A stretch of DNA of 64,000 bases. Source: JAYFRL01 sp034925905. Its GTDB lineage: Bacteria > Bacillota > Clostridia > Lachnospirales > Anaerotignaceae. The position numbers and the translations under genes are program-made. This document shows positions 36,358 through 45,534 of this stretch, in pieces. The DNA is taken from contig JAYFRL010000005.1 of NCBI GenBank assembly GCA_034925905.1, forward strand, positions 87,577 to 151,576, given 5' to 3'. Within the stretch, counting starts at the first letter, position 1, and every line of letters begins with the position of its first letter. Under the pieces are notes generated by a model. It was not told the DNA's origin and did no database searches. It saw nothing but the letters and a program-made list of their open reading frames with translations.

Positions 36358-37710
36358 TTATTTTCGGGTATTTTTATATTTTATATTATATTTATACCTT
36401 CTTCTTTTTTTAATCTTTTTCCTGAAATTTATTTCGCTTGCAACTAAAAGACCGATGAAAAGAGCAAACAGGATAAGAAAAACCACCCCGATTATTTTAA
36501 GCACTTTTAATAAAGAAGAGCCTGACGTTTCCTTCTCTTTAGTTTCGGTTATACTGGTAACAGGCAAAACTGAATTTTTTGCTCTTAAAACAGTTTCGCC
36601 CACAAGCGAATCCGCGACATATACTTTTACGGAACCAACAGTATCCCCTGCGTTTATAGGCACAGAAGAATTTTCTATGCTCTTTTCGGTTTTTATATCG
36701 CTTTCTAAAGTATCGGCCGGCACAGTGGCATATATATTTTCATCGGCTGAAATAAAAGCCTTTCCTGCGTTTATAGGCTCATCGTCCTTGATATCGGTTA
36801 TTTCTATTTCATCCGAAAAATTTTGAGCGTTAAAAGCCTCGACAGTTTTAAAGTTTTCAAACCCATAGTTAAATAATGTTGCACTGTCGATGTACGCGTT
36901 TGCCCCAGCCTCCTTAAGCACGACGGCTATAAGGGTTGTTCCGTCTTTTTCGGCAAATGTTACAAGGGTGTTTTGCGCTTCGTTTGTGAACCCTGTTTTG
37001 CCGCCCAAAGCGTATTCGTAATAGTATAAGGATTGCTTTTTAAGCATTTGGTGCTGTGCATAAAGATATCTTGTTTCTGTCTGAAGGTTTGTTGGAGGAA
37101 TCTCCCAATACAGAGTTTTTGCAACCTCTCTGAATTTATCATATTTTATGAGCTCTTTTGTTATAAGAGCCATATCGTTTGCGGTTGTATAATGGTTTTC
37201 GTCATGGAGTCCGTTTGAATTTACAAAATGTGTGTTTGTGCATCCCAGCTCGGCGGCTCTTTTAGTCATATGCTCGGCAAAAGCTTCTATGCTTCCGTCT
37301 ATGTGCTCAGCCAAGCCTAAGGCAACCTCATTTGCCGAAGCCAGCATTATGGCGTAAAACGCATCATTCATGCTAAGTTCTTCTCCGACATCTATGGCTA
37401 TGTGGCTGCTATTTCTTTCTATACCGAAAACAGCCTCTTCCGAAAATATTATGGTTTCGTCAAACTTACCGTATTCCATAGCTAAAAGCATTGTCATAAG
37501 TTTTGTTATGCTTGCCGGGTATTCTTTTTTGTCTTTGTTTTTTTCATATAAAATTTCGCCTGTCGTGGCGTCTATTAATATTGCGGCATCGGCTGTTATT
37601 TGAAGCAGGTTTCCTTTTTGTTTTGCTTCACTTAAGGGTTCGCCGAAAACATTTACACTTCCTAGGGAAATTGATAAACATAAAAATATAGCTAAAAATT
37701 TTAGTTTCAT
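36358..37710 (-). CDS. D-alanyl-D-alanine carboxypeptidase (DacF/PBP5-like)
   Basis: The 450-residue product has a signal peptide (about 1-23) and the three catalytic motifs of a low-molecular-weight PBP: SITK with the nucleophile near S67, SAN near 125-127 and KTG near 238-240. A PBP5-C-like beta domain follows, then a membrane helix near 415-437 and a very basic cytosolic tail. It trims D-Ala from peptidoglycan stem peptides, as DacF or DacA do. ATG 37710 is chosen; an in-frame TTG three codons earlier is closer to AAAGGTG and is possible. Confidence 0.92.
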   Translation of the reverse strand: MKLKFLAIFLCLSISLGSVNVFGEPLSEAKQKGNLLQITADAAILIDATTGEILYEKNKDKKEYPASITKLMTMLLAMEYGKFDETIIFSEEAVFGIERNSSHIAIDVGEELSMNDAFYAIMLASANEVALGLAEHIDGSIEAFAEHMTKRAAELGCTNTHFVNSNGLHDENHYTTANDMALITKELIKYDKFREVAKTLYWEIPPTNLQTETRYLYAQHQMLKKQSLYYYEYALGGKTGFTNEAQNTLVTFAEKDGTTLIAVVLKEAGANAYIDSATLFNYGFENFKTVEAFNAQNFSDEIEITDIKDDEPINAGKAFISADENIYATVPADTLESDIKTEKSIENSSVPINAGDTVGSVKVYVADSLVGETVLRAKNSVLPVTSITETKEKETSGSSLLKVLKIIGVVFLILFALFIGLLVASEINFRKKIKKRRRYKYNIKYKNTRK

Positions 37711-37825
37711 AAGTAACAAAACACCTTTATTAAAAATTTGTTTTCTGATAAAATATTCAACATAGAGATTATATCTTAAAATGCCCAAATAAAAAACATT
37801 TTTTTATTTGAAAGGATTAAATTTA

Positions 37826-38335
37826 ATGTTAAAAAAATCCGGAGCTAAACTGAATAAAAAATACATAATCATTTTTCAGCTTATAATCGTAATTCTTTGC
37901 GGTATATGGTATACAAACTACAGTAAAGACGGTTCTATTTTTGCGGAAAATGAAAACAAACCTATTATGCCTGAAAAATACGAAGAATATGTTGAGCTTG
38001 GGCTTTATGGGGGCGGCGATGTTTTGCCCGGCGACGTTATTTCTTCTGCCACTCAGCCGTATACGGATGAAGCAGGAAATTATATAAGGTTTAACGTCTT
38101 TGTTTCCGGCGCGGTAAACAGACCTGGATATTACAAGCTAAAAACGAATAATACTGTTAAAGACGCTATTTTTGCGGCAGAAGGCTTTTCATATGACGCG
38201 GCTGTCGACAATATAGATATCGATGAAATTTTAGGCGATGCCAAAGAAATATATATCCCGGAGATAAACGATCCTTCTCCTTGCGGAATTATTGAGCGTT
38301 ATGATGTTGACAACATTGCATTTGCATTTGATTAA
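37826..38335 (+). CDS. SLBB-domain membrane-anchored protein
   Basis: The 169-residue protein has a basic N-terminus, one membrane helix (about residues 12-32) and an external part. Residues about 92-150 resemble an SLBB or ComEA N-terminal domain (VFVSGAVNRPGYYKL, TVKDAIFAAEGFS). These domains bind soluble ligands such as sugars in polysaccharide export or DNA-uptake proteins. There is no helix-hairpin-helix, so it is not a complete ComEA. ATG 37826 follows GAAAGGA; a TTG at 37808 is rejected. Confidence 0.75.
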   Translation: MLKKSGAKLNKKYIIIFQLIIVILCGIWYTNYSKDGSIFAENENKPIMPEKYEEYVELGLYGGGDVLPGDVISSATQPYTDEAGNYIRFNVFVSGAVNRPGYYKLKTNNTVKDAIFAAEGFSYDAAVDNIDIDEILGDAKEIYIPEINDPSPCGIIERYDVDNIAFAFD

Positions 38336-38394
38336 TACTATAATAAATTTATGGGGTTAAAATACTATATATTATTTGCTTCGGAGGGAGATAA

Positions 38395-39084
38395 ATGTCA
38401 TATAAAATATTGGTTGTTGATGATGAAAAGCTAATTGTTAAAGGTATAAAATTCAGCCTTGAGCAGGATGATACAAATGTTGATGTTGCTTATGATGGTG
38501 AGGAAGCCTTAAATCTTATAAAAACAAATTTATATGATCTTATAGTTCTTGACGTTATGCTCCCCAAAATGGATGGCCTTGAGGTTTGCCAGCAAACCAG
38601 AGGTTTTTCCCAGGTGCCTATAGTTATGCTTACGGCAAAAGGTGAAGATATGGACAAAATTATGGGTCTTGAATATGGCGCCGATGATTATATAACAAAA
38701 CCATTCAATATTCTTGAGCTTAAAGCAAGGATAAAGGCTATTTTAAGAAGAAGCGCAAAAAAATCCGAAAAAAATAAAGAAAAGAAATCAAAGCTTTCCA
38801 TACGCGGGCTTTCGATAGACCGTGACAGCAGGAGGGCATTTATAGAGGGAACAGAAGCTAATCTTACGGCCAAGGAGTTTGACCTCCTTGAGCTTTTTAT
38901 GGAAAACCCAGGCAAAGTATATGGCAGGGAAGCTCTTCTTGATACGGTTTGGGGTTATGATTATCCGGGCGACGTTAGAACGGTTGACGTACATGTGAGG
39001 CGTTTAAGAGAAAAAATAGAGGCAAACCCCAGTGAGCCTAAGTATATATTTACTAAGTGGGGAGTTGGTTACTATTTCAACTAA
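38395..39084 (+). CDS. OmpR/PhoB-family response regulator
   Basis: The 229-residue protein has a receiver domain (VVDDEK near 7-12, phosphorylated D53 in VLDVML, K102 in TKPF) and a C-terminal winged helix (FDLLELFMENPGKVYGREALLDTVW, then VDVHVRRLREKIE). It should be phosphorylated by the kinase encoded next, whose start overlaps its end. Overall it looks like WalR/PhoP-type envelope regulators, but that is similarity only. GGAGGGAG precedes the ATG. Confidence 0.93.
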   Translation: MSYKILVVDDEKLIVKGIKFSLEQDDTNVDVAYDGEEALNLIKTNLYDLIVLDVMLPKMDGLEVCQQTRGFSQVPIVMLTAKGEDMDKIMGLEYGADDYITKPFNILELKARIKAILRRSAKKSEKNKEKKSKLSIRGLSIDRDSRRAFIEGTEANLTAKEFDLLELFMENPGKVYGREALLDTVWGYDYPGDVRTVDVHVRRLREKIEANPSEPKYIFTKWGVGYYFN

Positions 39085-40525
39085 GAAAAGGGCTAAAGTA
39101 AAATATTTTAGCCTAAGATGGACCTTGCTGATAACATATCTTCTGCTTTCCATGCTCCCGCTTTTGTTTTTTGCAAACACGGCATTAAGCACTGTAAGCA
39201 AATATTTTGTGGAAGAAAGGAAAAAGGAATATTTGAGCCGGGCGAATGTTATTTCTGGCAATATAAGCAGCTCAAATTATCTTTTTGACGAAACAAAAAA
39301 GTTTATTTTCGACAATTCCATAATTGAAACAAGCCATTCAGAAGGCTATAGGATAATAGTTGTTGATTCCTCGGGAACTGTTGTAAATGATTCAAACAAA
39401 TCAAATGCAAACGATCAAAATCTTATAGGCAAAACCTTTTTGATACCTGAAGTTATAGAGGCCCTTGATAAAAAAGACGTTGCAAGGCAGCAGGAAAACG
39501 GGAACATCTATGCCGCCGCTTCAATAACCGACGATAGCGGAAACTGCATAGGAGCTGTGTTTATTTCAGCGGTTGCAACTGATATAAACTCCACAATGAA
39601 CGATTTAGGCAAGCATATATATCTTTTGGTTTTAGGTGTTGCGGTTATAATAACCATAGTTGTATTTTTTGTATCACAGGTTTTCATGGATCCGATAAAA
39701 GACCTTATGAGAGTTATAAAAGATATGTCCGAGGGTCATTTAGATCAAAGAGTGCCCGTAAACAAATATTTACACAACGAATTTTCTGACCTTGCAACTG
39801 CCTGCAACAATATGGCGGATAAGCTTGAAAAGGTTGATATGTCAAGACAGCAGTTTGTTTCAAATGTTTCACATGAGCTTAAAACGCCTTTAAGTTCCAT
39901 AAAGGTGCTTACGGAATCCGTCCTTTTGGAGCCTAACCTTCCTAAGGAAACATATGTTGAATTTCTTCAGGATATAAATTCTGAGATAGACAGGATGACG
40001 GAGGTTATAAACGATCTTTTAACTCTTGTCCGTCTTGACCAGAAAGAGGTTCCGGTGAACTTTGTGCCTTCAAGTTTAAACGGCATAATAGAGGGAATAA
40101 TTAAAAGATTATATCCTTTGGCAAAGAAAAAGAACATAGAGCTTATTTATGAGAACATAAAAAGCGTTGTTGCCGAGGTTGATGCCATGAAGCTTTCCCT
40201 TGCAATAAGCAATCTTATTGAAAACGGAATAAAATATACCCCGGAGGGCGGAAGCGTTAGAGTTTCTATAGATGCGGATCATCAAAACGCTTTTTTAATC
40301 GTAAGCGATACGGGCATAGGAATGAAGGAAGAGGAGCTTGGCAGGATTTTCGACCGCTTTTATAGGGTTGATAGAGTTAGGGATAGAGAATCGGGCGGAA
40401 CGGGCCTTGGTCTTTCCATAACTCATTCAACGGTTCTTATGCACAAAGGGAGTATAAAGGTTACAAGCAAAGAAAACGAGGGAACAACTTTTTTAGTTCG
40501 TATTCCTTTAAAACAAAATAATTAA
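39032..40525 (+). CDS. HAMP-domain sensor histidine kinase
   Basis: The protein has two membrane helices (about residues 29-50 and 190-213) enclosing an external sensor region, then HAMP, HisKA with phospho-acceptor near H281 in SHELKTP, and HATPase with N box IENGIKY, DTGIGM and GTGLGLSI. It pairs with the upstream regulator and may sense envelope state. The start is uncertain: GTG 39032 has TAGAGG upstream, and TTG 39065 is the alternative. Either one overlaps the regulator gene. Confidence 0.9.
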   Translation: MSLSIYLLSGELVTISTKKRAKVKYFSLRWTLLITYLLLSMLPLLFFANTALSTVSKYFVEERKKEYLSRANVISGNISSSNYLFDETKKFIFDNSIIETSHSEGYRIIVVDSSGTVVNDSNKSNANDQNLIGKTFLIPEVIEALDKKDVARQQENGNIYAAASITDDSGNCIGAVFISAVATDINSTMNDLGKHIYLLVLGVAVIITIVVFFVSQVFMDPIKDLMRVIKDMSEGHLDQRVPVNKYLHNEFSDLATACNNMADKLEKVDMSRQQFVSNVSHELKTPLSSIKVLTESVLLEPNLPKETYVEFLQDINSEIDRMTEVINDLLTLVRLDQKEVPVNFVPSSLNGIIEGIIKRLYPLAKKKNIELIYENIKSVVAEVDAMKLSLAISNLIENGIKYTPEGGSVRVSIDADHQNAFLIVSDTGIGMKEEELGRIFDRFYRVDRVRDRESGGTGLGLSITHSTVLMHKGSIKVTSKENEGTTFLVRIPLKQNN

Positions 40526-40555
40526 GGTTTAAAGGGATATTGGAGGTGCAAACTT

Positions 40556-41521
40556 TTGAGTAAAAGCAAAAAAAAGAAAAAAGGAAAGGGAAAAGAAATA
40601 TTAAAATATCTTTCAATGGTTGTTGTTCTTGCGCTTATTGTCCTTGCGGCGATATTATTTATTAGCCAAAAGGAGAAGGTTAGCGAAGAAAAAAACACAA
40701 TTAAAATAAATCTTTATTTCCCGATGGCAGCTTCATCGGAACTTAAAGCTGAAAGCAGGGAAATTTCAGGCAATGACGAAGCCGATATATTAAGCAATGT
40801 TTTAAAAGAGCTTGCCGGAGGCCCAAAAACAGAAGGTCTAAGCCGGGCGCTTCCTGAAAATGTTAAAATAAACTCAGCTAAAATAAACGGAACCGCAGTA
40901 ACCGTAGATTTTTCTGAGGAATATAGCAGTTTAAAATCCGGAGAAGAGCTCTTATGCCGCGGAAGCATAGTTTGGACACTTACAGAGCTTGATTTTATAG
41001 ACAGTGTTGCGATAACTGTTAACGGAGAGCCGCTACTTAAAAGCACAGGCGAAGAAATAGGCAGCATGAGCCGTGATGATGTCGTTTTAGACAAAGAAAT
41101 ATCTCCGGAGCCTTCAAGCACGGTAACGGTTAAGCTTTATTTTGCCGATTCAACAGCTAGCCATCTTGAGGTTGAAGAAAGGAATATAGAGGCAAATCCG
41201 AACGACATTGAGAAAAAAATATTGGAACAGCTTATAACCGGCCCTGAAAGCAACGATTTAAGCCCGACAGTTCCGCCGGAAACAAAAATAAGGGATGTTA
41301 AAGTTGTGGACGGAATATGCTATGTTGATTTGAGCATGGAATTTGTAACCAAGCATAGCGGAGGGTCAACAGGCGAAGCGTTAACTATATATTCAATAGT
41401 CGATTCGTTAACTGAGCTAAGCAACGTAAACAAAGTCCAGTTTCTTATAGAAGGAGAAAAGCTTGACGAATACAAAGGACATCTTGATTTCGGGAAGCCT
41501 TTTGAATATACGGAATATTGA
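40556..41521 (+). CDS. GerMN-domain membrane protein
   Basis: The 321-residue protein has a lysine-rich N-terminus, one membrane helix (about 15-38) and two copies of a GerMN-type domain. Each copy has a KLYFADST or NLYFPMAA opening strand, a LKELAGGP or LEQLITGP helix and a VDLSMEF or VDFSEEY strand. GerM takes part in sporulation and spore germination in Bacillus. The TTG start 40556 follows TTGGAGGTG. It is tightly linked to the kinase gene, 30 bases away. Confidence 0.82.
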   Translation: MSKSKKKKKGKGKEILKYLSMVVVLALIVLAAILFISQKEKVSEEKNTIKINLYFPMAASSELKAESREISGNDEADILSNVLKELAGGPKTEGLSRALPENVKINSAKINGTAVTVDFSEEYSSLKSGEELLCRGSIVWTLTELDFIDSVAITVNGEPLLKSTGEEIGSMSRDDVVLDKEISPEPSSTVTVKLYFADSTASHLEVEERNIEANPNDIEKKILEQLITGPESNDLSPTVPPETKIRDVKVVDGICYVDLSMEFVTKHSGGSTGEALTIYSIVDSLTELSNVNKVQFLIEGEKLDEYKGHLDFGKPFEYTEY

Positions 41522-41533
41522 TGAGAGTCTAAA

Positions 41534-42964
41534 ATGAAAAGACCGCTTTGTTTTTTAAGTATATCTTTAATATTAGGCGTGTTGGCAAGAGAATATATTT
41601 CATCCATATATTTTCTTGCCTTTTTTCTTATTGCTGTTTTTACTTTTTCTTATGTTTTAATGCTTAAAACAGGCTGCAAAGAGGCGCTTATGCTTCCCGC
41701 GGCTTTTGCCCTGGGTCTTATAATAATGGGGAATTCCATAAACACTGTGCATCAAGATATCCGGTATTTTGGGGAAGTCCATGCGGAAGCTGTTGTTGAA
41801 AGGGTATCAAAATCATATAGCGGCGAAAAGATTATTGTTAACGTAAAAAATGTGGCAATAGCCGGAGATGTTTTTAATACGGATTTTAAAACCGTGGTTT
41901 ATACCCAAAATACATATAACGGGGAAAGCGGAGACATAGTGGAGTTTAAAGGCGTATTTACTTTGCCTGATGAAAAAACGGAAAGCGGCTTCAACGAAAA
42001 GCAATATTTAGGCATAAGAAATATAGACTATAAGGTATACACGGATAGCTTAATCCCCACGGGTAAAAGGGAAGACGGAATAAAATATTTTCTGCTGGGG
42101 CTTAGAGACAGCGTTATGGACGTTTATGACAATATAATGCCTCAGGAAGAAGCGGGAATATTGAAGGCTATTATAGCAGGGGACAAGTCCTATATGTCTA
42201 AAGATATGCTTTCCCTTTTTAGAAATGCCGGGCTAAGCCATATTTTGGCCGTTTCGGGTCTGCATGTTTCCATATTCACAGTAAGTCTTTTTTGGGTTTT
42301 AAACGAAATTTTAAATATAGGCAAAAGGAAGGCTGCTTTTATAGTATCTCTTTTTGTTATATGCTATACTATAATCGTGGGCGGAAGCCCTTCGTGCATG
42401 AGAGCGGCTGTAAGCTCAATCATAGCGCTTTTTGGAATAATAATATTCAAAGAAAGCGATGCCTTAAACTCTCTTTCTATAGGAATAATAATACTTATTA
42501 TTTTAAATCCTCTTGTTGTGCATGACATAGGCTTTCAGATGTCGTTTATAGCCACGTTTTTCATTATTATAACTTTTTGGGCCTCCGGCAGCAACGCTCT
42601 TTCCATGGCTTTTGCCGCCATAAGCCTTTTTCCGCTTACGGCTTATTATTATAATGAGGTTTTCCTTGCCGGAATAATATCAAGCTTTTTAGTGGTTTTA
42701 TTTTGCGGGTATGTTGTTGGTTTTGGCATGCTTGCCGGAATAGCTGGGCTTTTTTCGACGGAAGCGGCGAGGTTTTTGGGAGGAATAGTTTTTGCTGTCC
42801 TTAAATATTTTGAAATGGTTTCGTATTTTGCAGACAAATTGGAATTTTTAAAATTCAGACCTTCTGTGCCGAAGCTTATACATATTGCGGCTTATTATGC
42901 CATAATACTTGGATTTCTTTATACTGTAAGCATAATAAGGCTTAGGCTTAAAAAGGAGAAATGA
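41534..42964 (+). CDS. ComEC/Rec2-family membrane protein lacking the MBL domain
   Basis: The 476-residue protein has the DUF4131-like N-terminal region and the competence channel domain (SHILAVSGLHVSIF near 232-246, then many membrane helices). It ends after this domain, about 300 residues shorter than Bacillus ComEC, and lacks the beta-lactamase-like C-terminal nuclease part. ComEC carries single-stranded DNA across the membrane in natural transformation. The stop is only 3 bases before holA, the usual neighbour. No frame continues the missing domain downstream. Confidence 0.85.
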   Translation: MKRPLCFLSISLILGVLAREYISSIYFLAFFLIAVFTFSYVLMLKTGCKEALMLPAAFALGLIIMGNSINTVHQDIRYFGEVHAEAVVERVSKSYSGEKIIVNVKNVAIAGDVFNTDFKTVVYTQNTYNGESGDIVEFKGVFTLPDEKTESGFNEKQYLGIRNIDYKVYTDSLIPTGKREDGIKYFLLGLRDSVMDVYDNIMPQEEAGILKAIIAGDKSYMSKDMLSLFRNAGLSHILAVSGLHVSIFTVSLFWVLNEILNIGKRKAAFIVSLFVICYTIIVGGSPSCMRAAVSSIIALFGIIIFKESDALNSLSIGIIILIILNPLVVHDIGFQMSFIATFFIIITFWASGSNALSMAFAAISLFPLTAYYYNEVFLAGIISSFLVVLFCGYVVGFGMLAGIAGLFSTEAARFLGGIVFAVLKYFEMVSYFADKLEFLKFRPSVPKLIHIAAYYAIILGFLYTVSIIRLRLKKEK

Positions 42965-42967
42965 CCT

Positions 42968-43960
42968 GTGGATGAGCTTAAAAAGCAAATAAAAGAATGT
43001 GATTTAAAAAAGTGCTACCTTTTTTTTGGTGAGGACGATTTCAGTAAATCACGCTATGAAAAAGGGCTGAAGGAAGCTGTTTTGGGCAACGCCGAAGATG
43101 AAATGAACATAGATATTTTTGAAGGCAAAAAGGCAAGCGCTTTAAGTGTGTATAACGCAGTTATGACTTGTCCGTTTTTGTGTGAAAAAAGGCTTGTTAT
43201 AGTTAAAAACAGTGGCTTTTTTTCAGACGAAAACAAAAGCGAAGGAGAGGAAGCAGCCGGTTTTATACCTGATATACCGGAAAGCACATGTCTTTTGTTT
43301 ATCGAGGAAAAAGTAGACAGAAGGCTTAAGCTTTATAAGACCGTTTCAGAGCATGGGTTTATTTCCGAATTTAAGCCTTTAAGCGAAAGGGAAATAGTTT
43401 CTTTGGCCAAAGAAAGGCTTAATAAAAACGGTTTTAAAGTGGACACAAAAACGCTTGCTTTGCTTGCGGCAAATCAAAACGGGGATTTAAGAGGAGTATG
43501 GACAGAGCTTGATAAGCTTATCCAATATAAAAAAGATGAAAGCCTTATAACGGAAGAAGATATAGAAGCCATATGTTCAAAAACATTGGAATCTAAGATT
43601 TTTGACCTTATAGACGCTATAGGCAATAAAAAAACCGAAAAGGCTTTAATTATGTATAACGATATGCTTAAGCTAAAAGAAAACCCTATAATGATGCTTT
43701 CAATGATGTCCCGCCAGTTTAGGCTTATGATAGTTGGCACAGGCTTTTTGGAAGAAGGCAAAAGCATTGAAGAGGCAGCTTCGGCTATGGGTCAAAAAGC
43801 CTTTCCCCTTGAAAAAGCAGCCAGGCAGTGTCGGTTTTTCACTTTAAAGAAGGCCCTTTGGGCATTAAATGAATGCCTTGAAACGGACATAAGCATAAAA
43901 AGCGGATTTTTAAGCCCTGAAAGAGCTGTGGAGCTTTTGATAATAAGCTGCTGTGCATAA
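42968..43960 (+). CDS. holA: DNA polymerase III delta subunit
   Basis: The 330-residue protein is the HolA type: CYLFFGEDDF near the start, CLLFIEEKVDRRLKLYK, LAANQNGDLRGVWTELDKL and FPLEKAARQCRFF in the C-terminal half. It opens the sliding clamp as part of the clamp loader. GTG 42968 is used, with AAGGAG upstream inside the comEC end. The comEC-holA order is common in Firmicutes; rpsT, often next on the opposite strand, is not here. Confidence 0.92.
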   Translation: MDELKKQIKECDLKKCYLFFGEDDFSKSRYEKGLKEAVLGNAEDEMNIDIFEGKKASALSVYNAVMTCPFLCEKRLVIVKNSGFFSDENKSEGEEAAGFIPDIPESTCLLFIEEKVDRRLKLYKTVSEHGFISEFKPLSEREIVSLAKERLNKNGFKVDTKTLALLAANQNGDLRGVWTELDKLIQYKKDESLITEEDIEAICSKTLESKIFDLIDAIGNKKTEKALIMYNDMLKLKENPIMMLSMMSRQFRLMIVGTGFLEEGKSIEEAASAMGQKAFPLEKAARQCRFFTLKKALWALNECLETDISIKSGFLSPERAVELLIISCCA

Positions 43961-43979
43961 TCTGAAGGAGGGAGAAGCT

Positions 43980-45476
43980 TTGGATAAATATATTCTTGCC
44001 CTCGATTCGGGGACAACCAGCAACCGTTCTATTATATTCGATAAAAAAGGGAAAATAGTCAGCATGGCTCAAAAGGAATTTAGACAGATTTTTCCTTTTC
44101 CCGGCTGGGTTGAGCATAACCCTGAAGAGATATGGGAAACTCAGGTTCTTGTGGCTAAAGAAGCAATTGAAAAAGCGGGCCTTTCGTCTGAGAACATTGC
44201 GGCGATAGGCATTACAAACCAAAGGGAAACAACCATAGTTTGGGATAAAAATACGGGGAAGCCTATTTATAATGCTATAGTCTGGCAATGCCGCAGAACT
44301 GCGAAATGTTGTGATTTGCTCAAGGAAAAAGGCCTTTCGGAGTCTTTTAGAAACAAAACGGGCCTTGTTATAGACGCATATTTTTCAGCTACGAAACTTA
44401 GCTGGATATTAAAAAATGTGGACGGGGCAAGGGAGCGCGCCGAAAAAGGCGAGCTTCTCTTTGGTACGGTTGAAACATGGCTAATATGGAAGCTTACAGG
44501 TGGCAAGGCACATATAACGGATTATTCAAACGCATCCAGAACTATGATGTTTAATATAAATACTTTGGAATGGGATAAAGATATACTTTCCGAGCTTGAG
44601 ATACCTCTTTGCATGCTGCCGGAGGTTAGGTCGTCAAGCTTTGTATATGCTAAAACTGATCCTTTGGTTTTTGGCAGCGCAATACCTATTTCGGGAGCGG
44701 CCGGAGATCAGCAATCCGCGCTTTTCGGTCAGGGCTGCTTTAATTTGGGGGATATAAAAAACACATACGGAACAGGCTGCTTTATGCTTATGAATACGGG
44801 AGAAAAGCCCGTGTTTTCTGAAAACGGCCTTGTGACGACCATAGCATGGGGCATGAACGGGAAAATAAGCTATGCCTTGGAAGGCTCTGTCTTTGTTGCC
44901 GGAGCCGTTATACAGTGGCTGAGAGATGAGCTTAATATAATAAACTCTTCAAAGGAATCCGAGGACATGGCAAAAAAAGTGCCGGATACGAACGGCTGCT
45001 ATATAGTTCCTGCATTCACAGGCATAGGAGCGCCTTATTGGGACCAGTATGCCAGAGGCATTATAACAGGGCTTACAAGAGGTGTAAACAAATACCATAT
45101 AGTCCGAGCCGCGCTTGAGTCTATAGCTTATCAAACAAACGACGTTATATCGGCAATGAAAGCAGACCTGGGAACAGGTTTTAAAATACTAAAAGTTGAC
45201 GGCGGAGCTTCGGAAAACGATTTTTTAATGCAGTTTCAGGCGGATATAATAAACGCCAATGTGGCACGTCCCGAATGTGTTGAAACAACGGCGGCCGGAG
45301 CAGCTTATCTTGCGGGGCTTGCGGTTGGTTATTGGGAAAGCAGGGAGGAAATAGAAAAAAATTTAACCTCCGGGAAGGTTTTTGTTCCAGGCATAGATGA
45401 AAAACACCGCAAAAAGCTTGTTAAGGGCTGGAACAAAGCTGTTAAGCGTTCTTTCGGTTGGGCAAACGAAGAATAG
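43980..45476 (+). CDS. glpK: Glycerol kinase
   Basis: The start is TTG 43980, just after GAAGGAGGGAG; it gives a protein of 498 residues, the normal GlpK length. FGGY motifs are clear: LALDSGTTSNRS near residues 6-17, GITNQRETTIVWD, SGAAGDQQSALFGQ and KVDGGASENDFLMQFQAD. It phosphorylates glycerol to glycerol-3-phosphate. No glpF or glpD lies beside it. The start follows the holA stop by 19 bases. Confidence 0.95.
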   Translation: MDKYILALDSGTTSNRSIIFDKKGKIVSMAQKEFRQIFPFPGWVEHNPEEIWETQVLVAKEAIEKAGLSSENIAAIGITNQRETTIVWDKNTGKPIYNAIVWQCRRTAKCCDLLKEKGLSESFRNKTGLVIDAYFSATKLSWILKNVDGARERAEKGELLFGTVETWLIWKLTGGKAHITDYSNASRTMMFNINTLEWDKDILSELEIPLCMLPEVRSSSFVYAKTDPLVFGSAIPISGAAGDQQSALFGQGCFNLGDIKNTYGTGCFMLMNTGEKPVFSENGLVTTIAWGMNGKISYALEGSVFVAGAVIQWLRDELNIINSSKESEDMAKKVPDTNGCYIVPAFTGIGAPYWDQYARGIITGLTRGVNKYHIVRAALESIAYQTNDVISAMKADLGTGFKILKVDGGASENDFLMQFQADIINANVARPECVETTAAGAAYLAGLAVGYWESREEIEKNLTSGKVFVPGIDEKHRKKLVKGWNKAVKRSFGWANEE

Positions 45477-45483
45477 ACGCAAT

Positions 45484-45517
45484 AAAGACCTGTCTTAAAG
45501 TTAAAGACAGGTCTTTT
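45484..45517. terminator. Convergent terminator after glpK
   Basis: AAAGACCTGTCTT and AAGACAGGTCTTT pair as a 13-bp stem between the convergent ends of glpK and tmcAL. Confidence 0.85.
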
Positions 45518-45534
45518 AGTATATTTTTAGTTAA

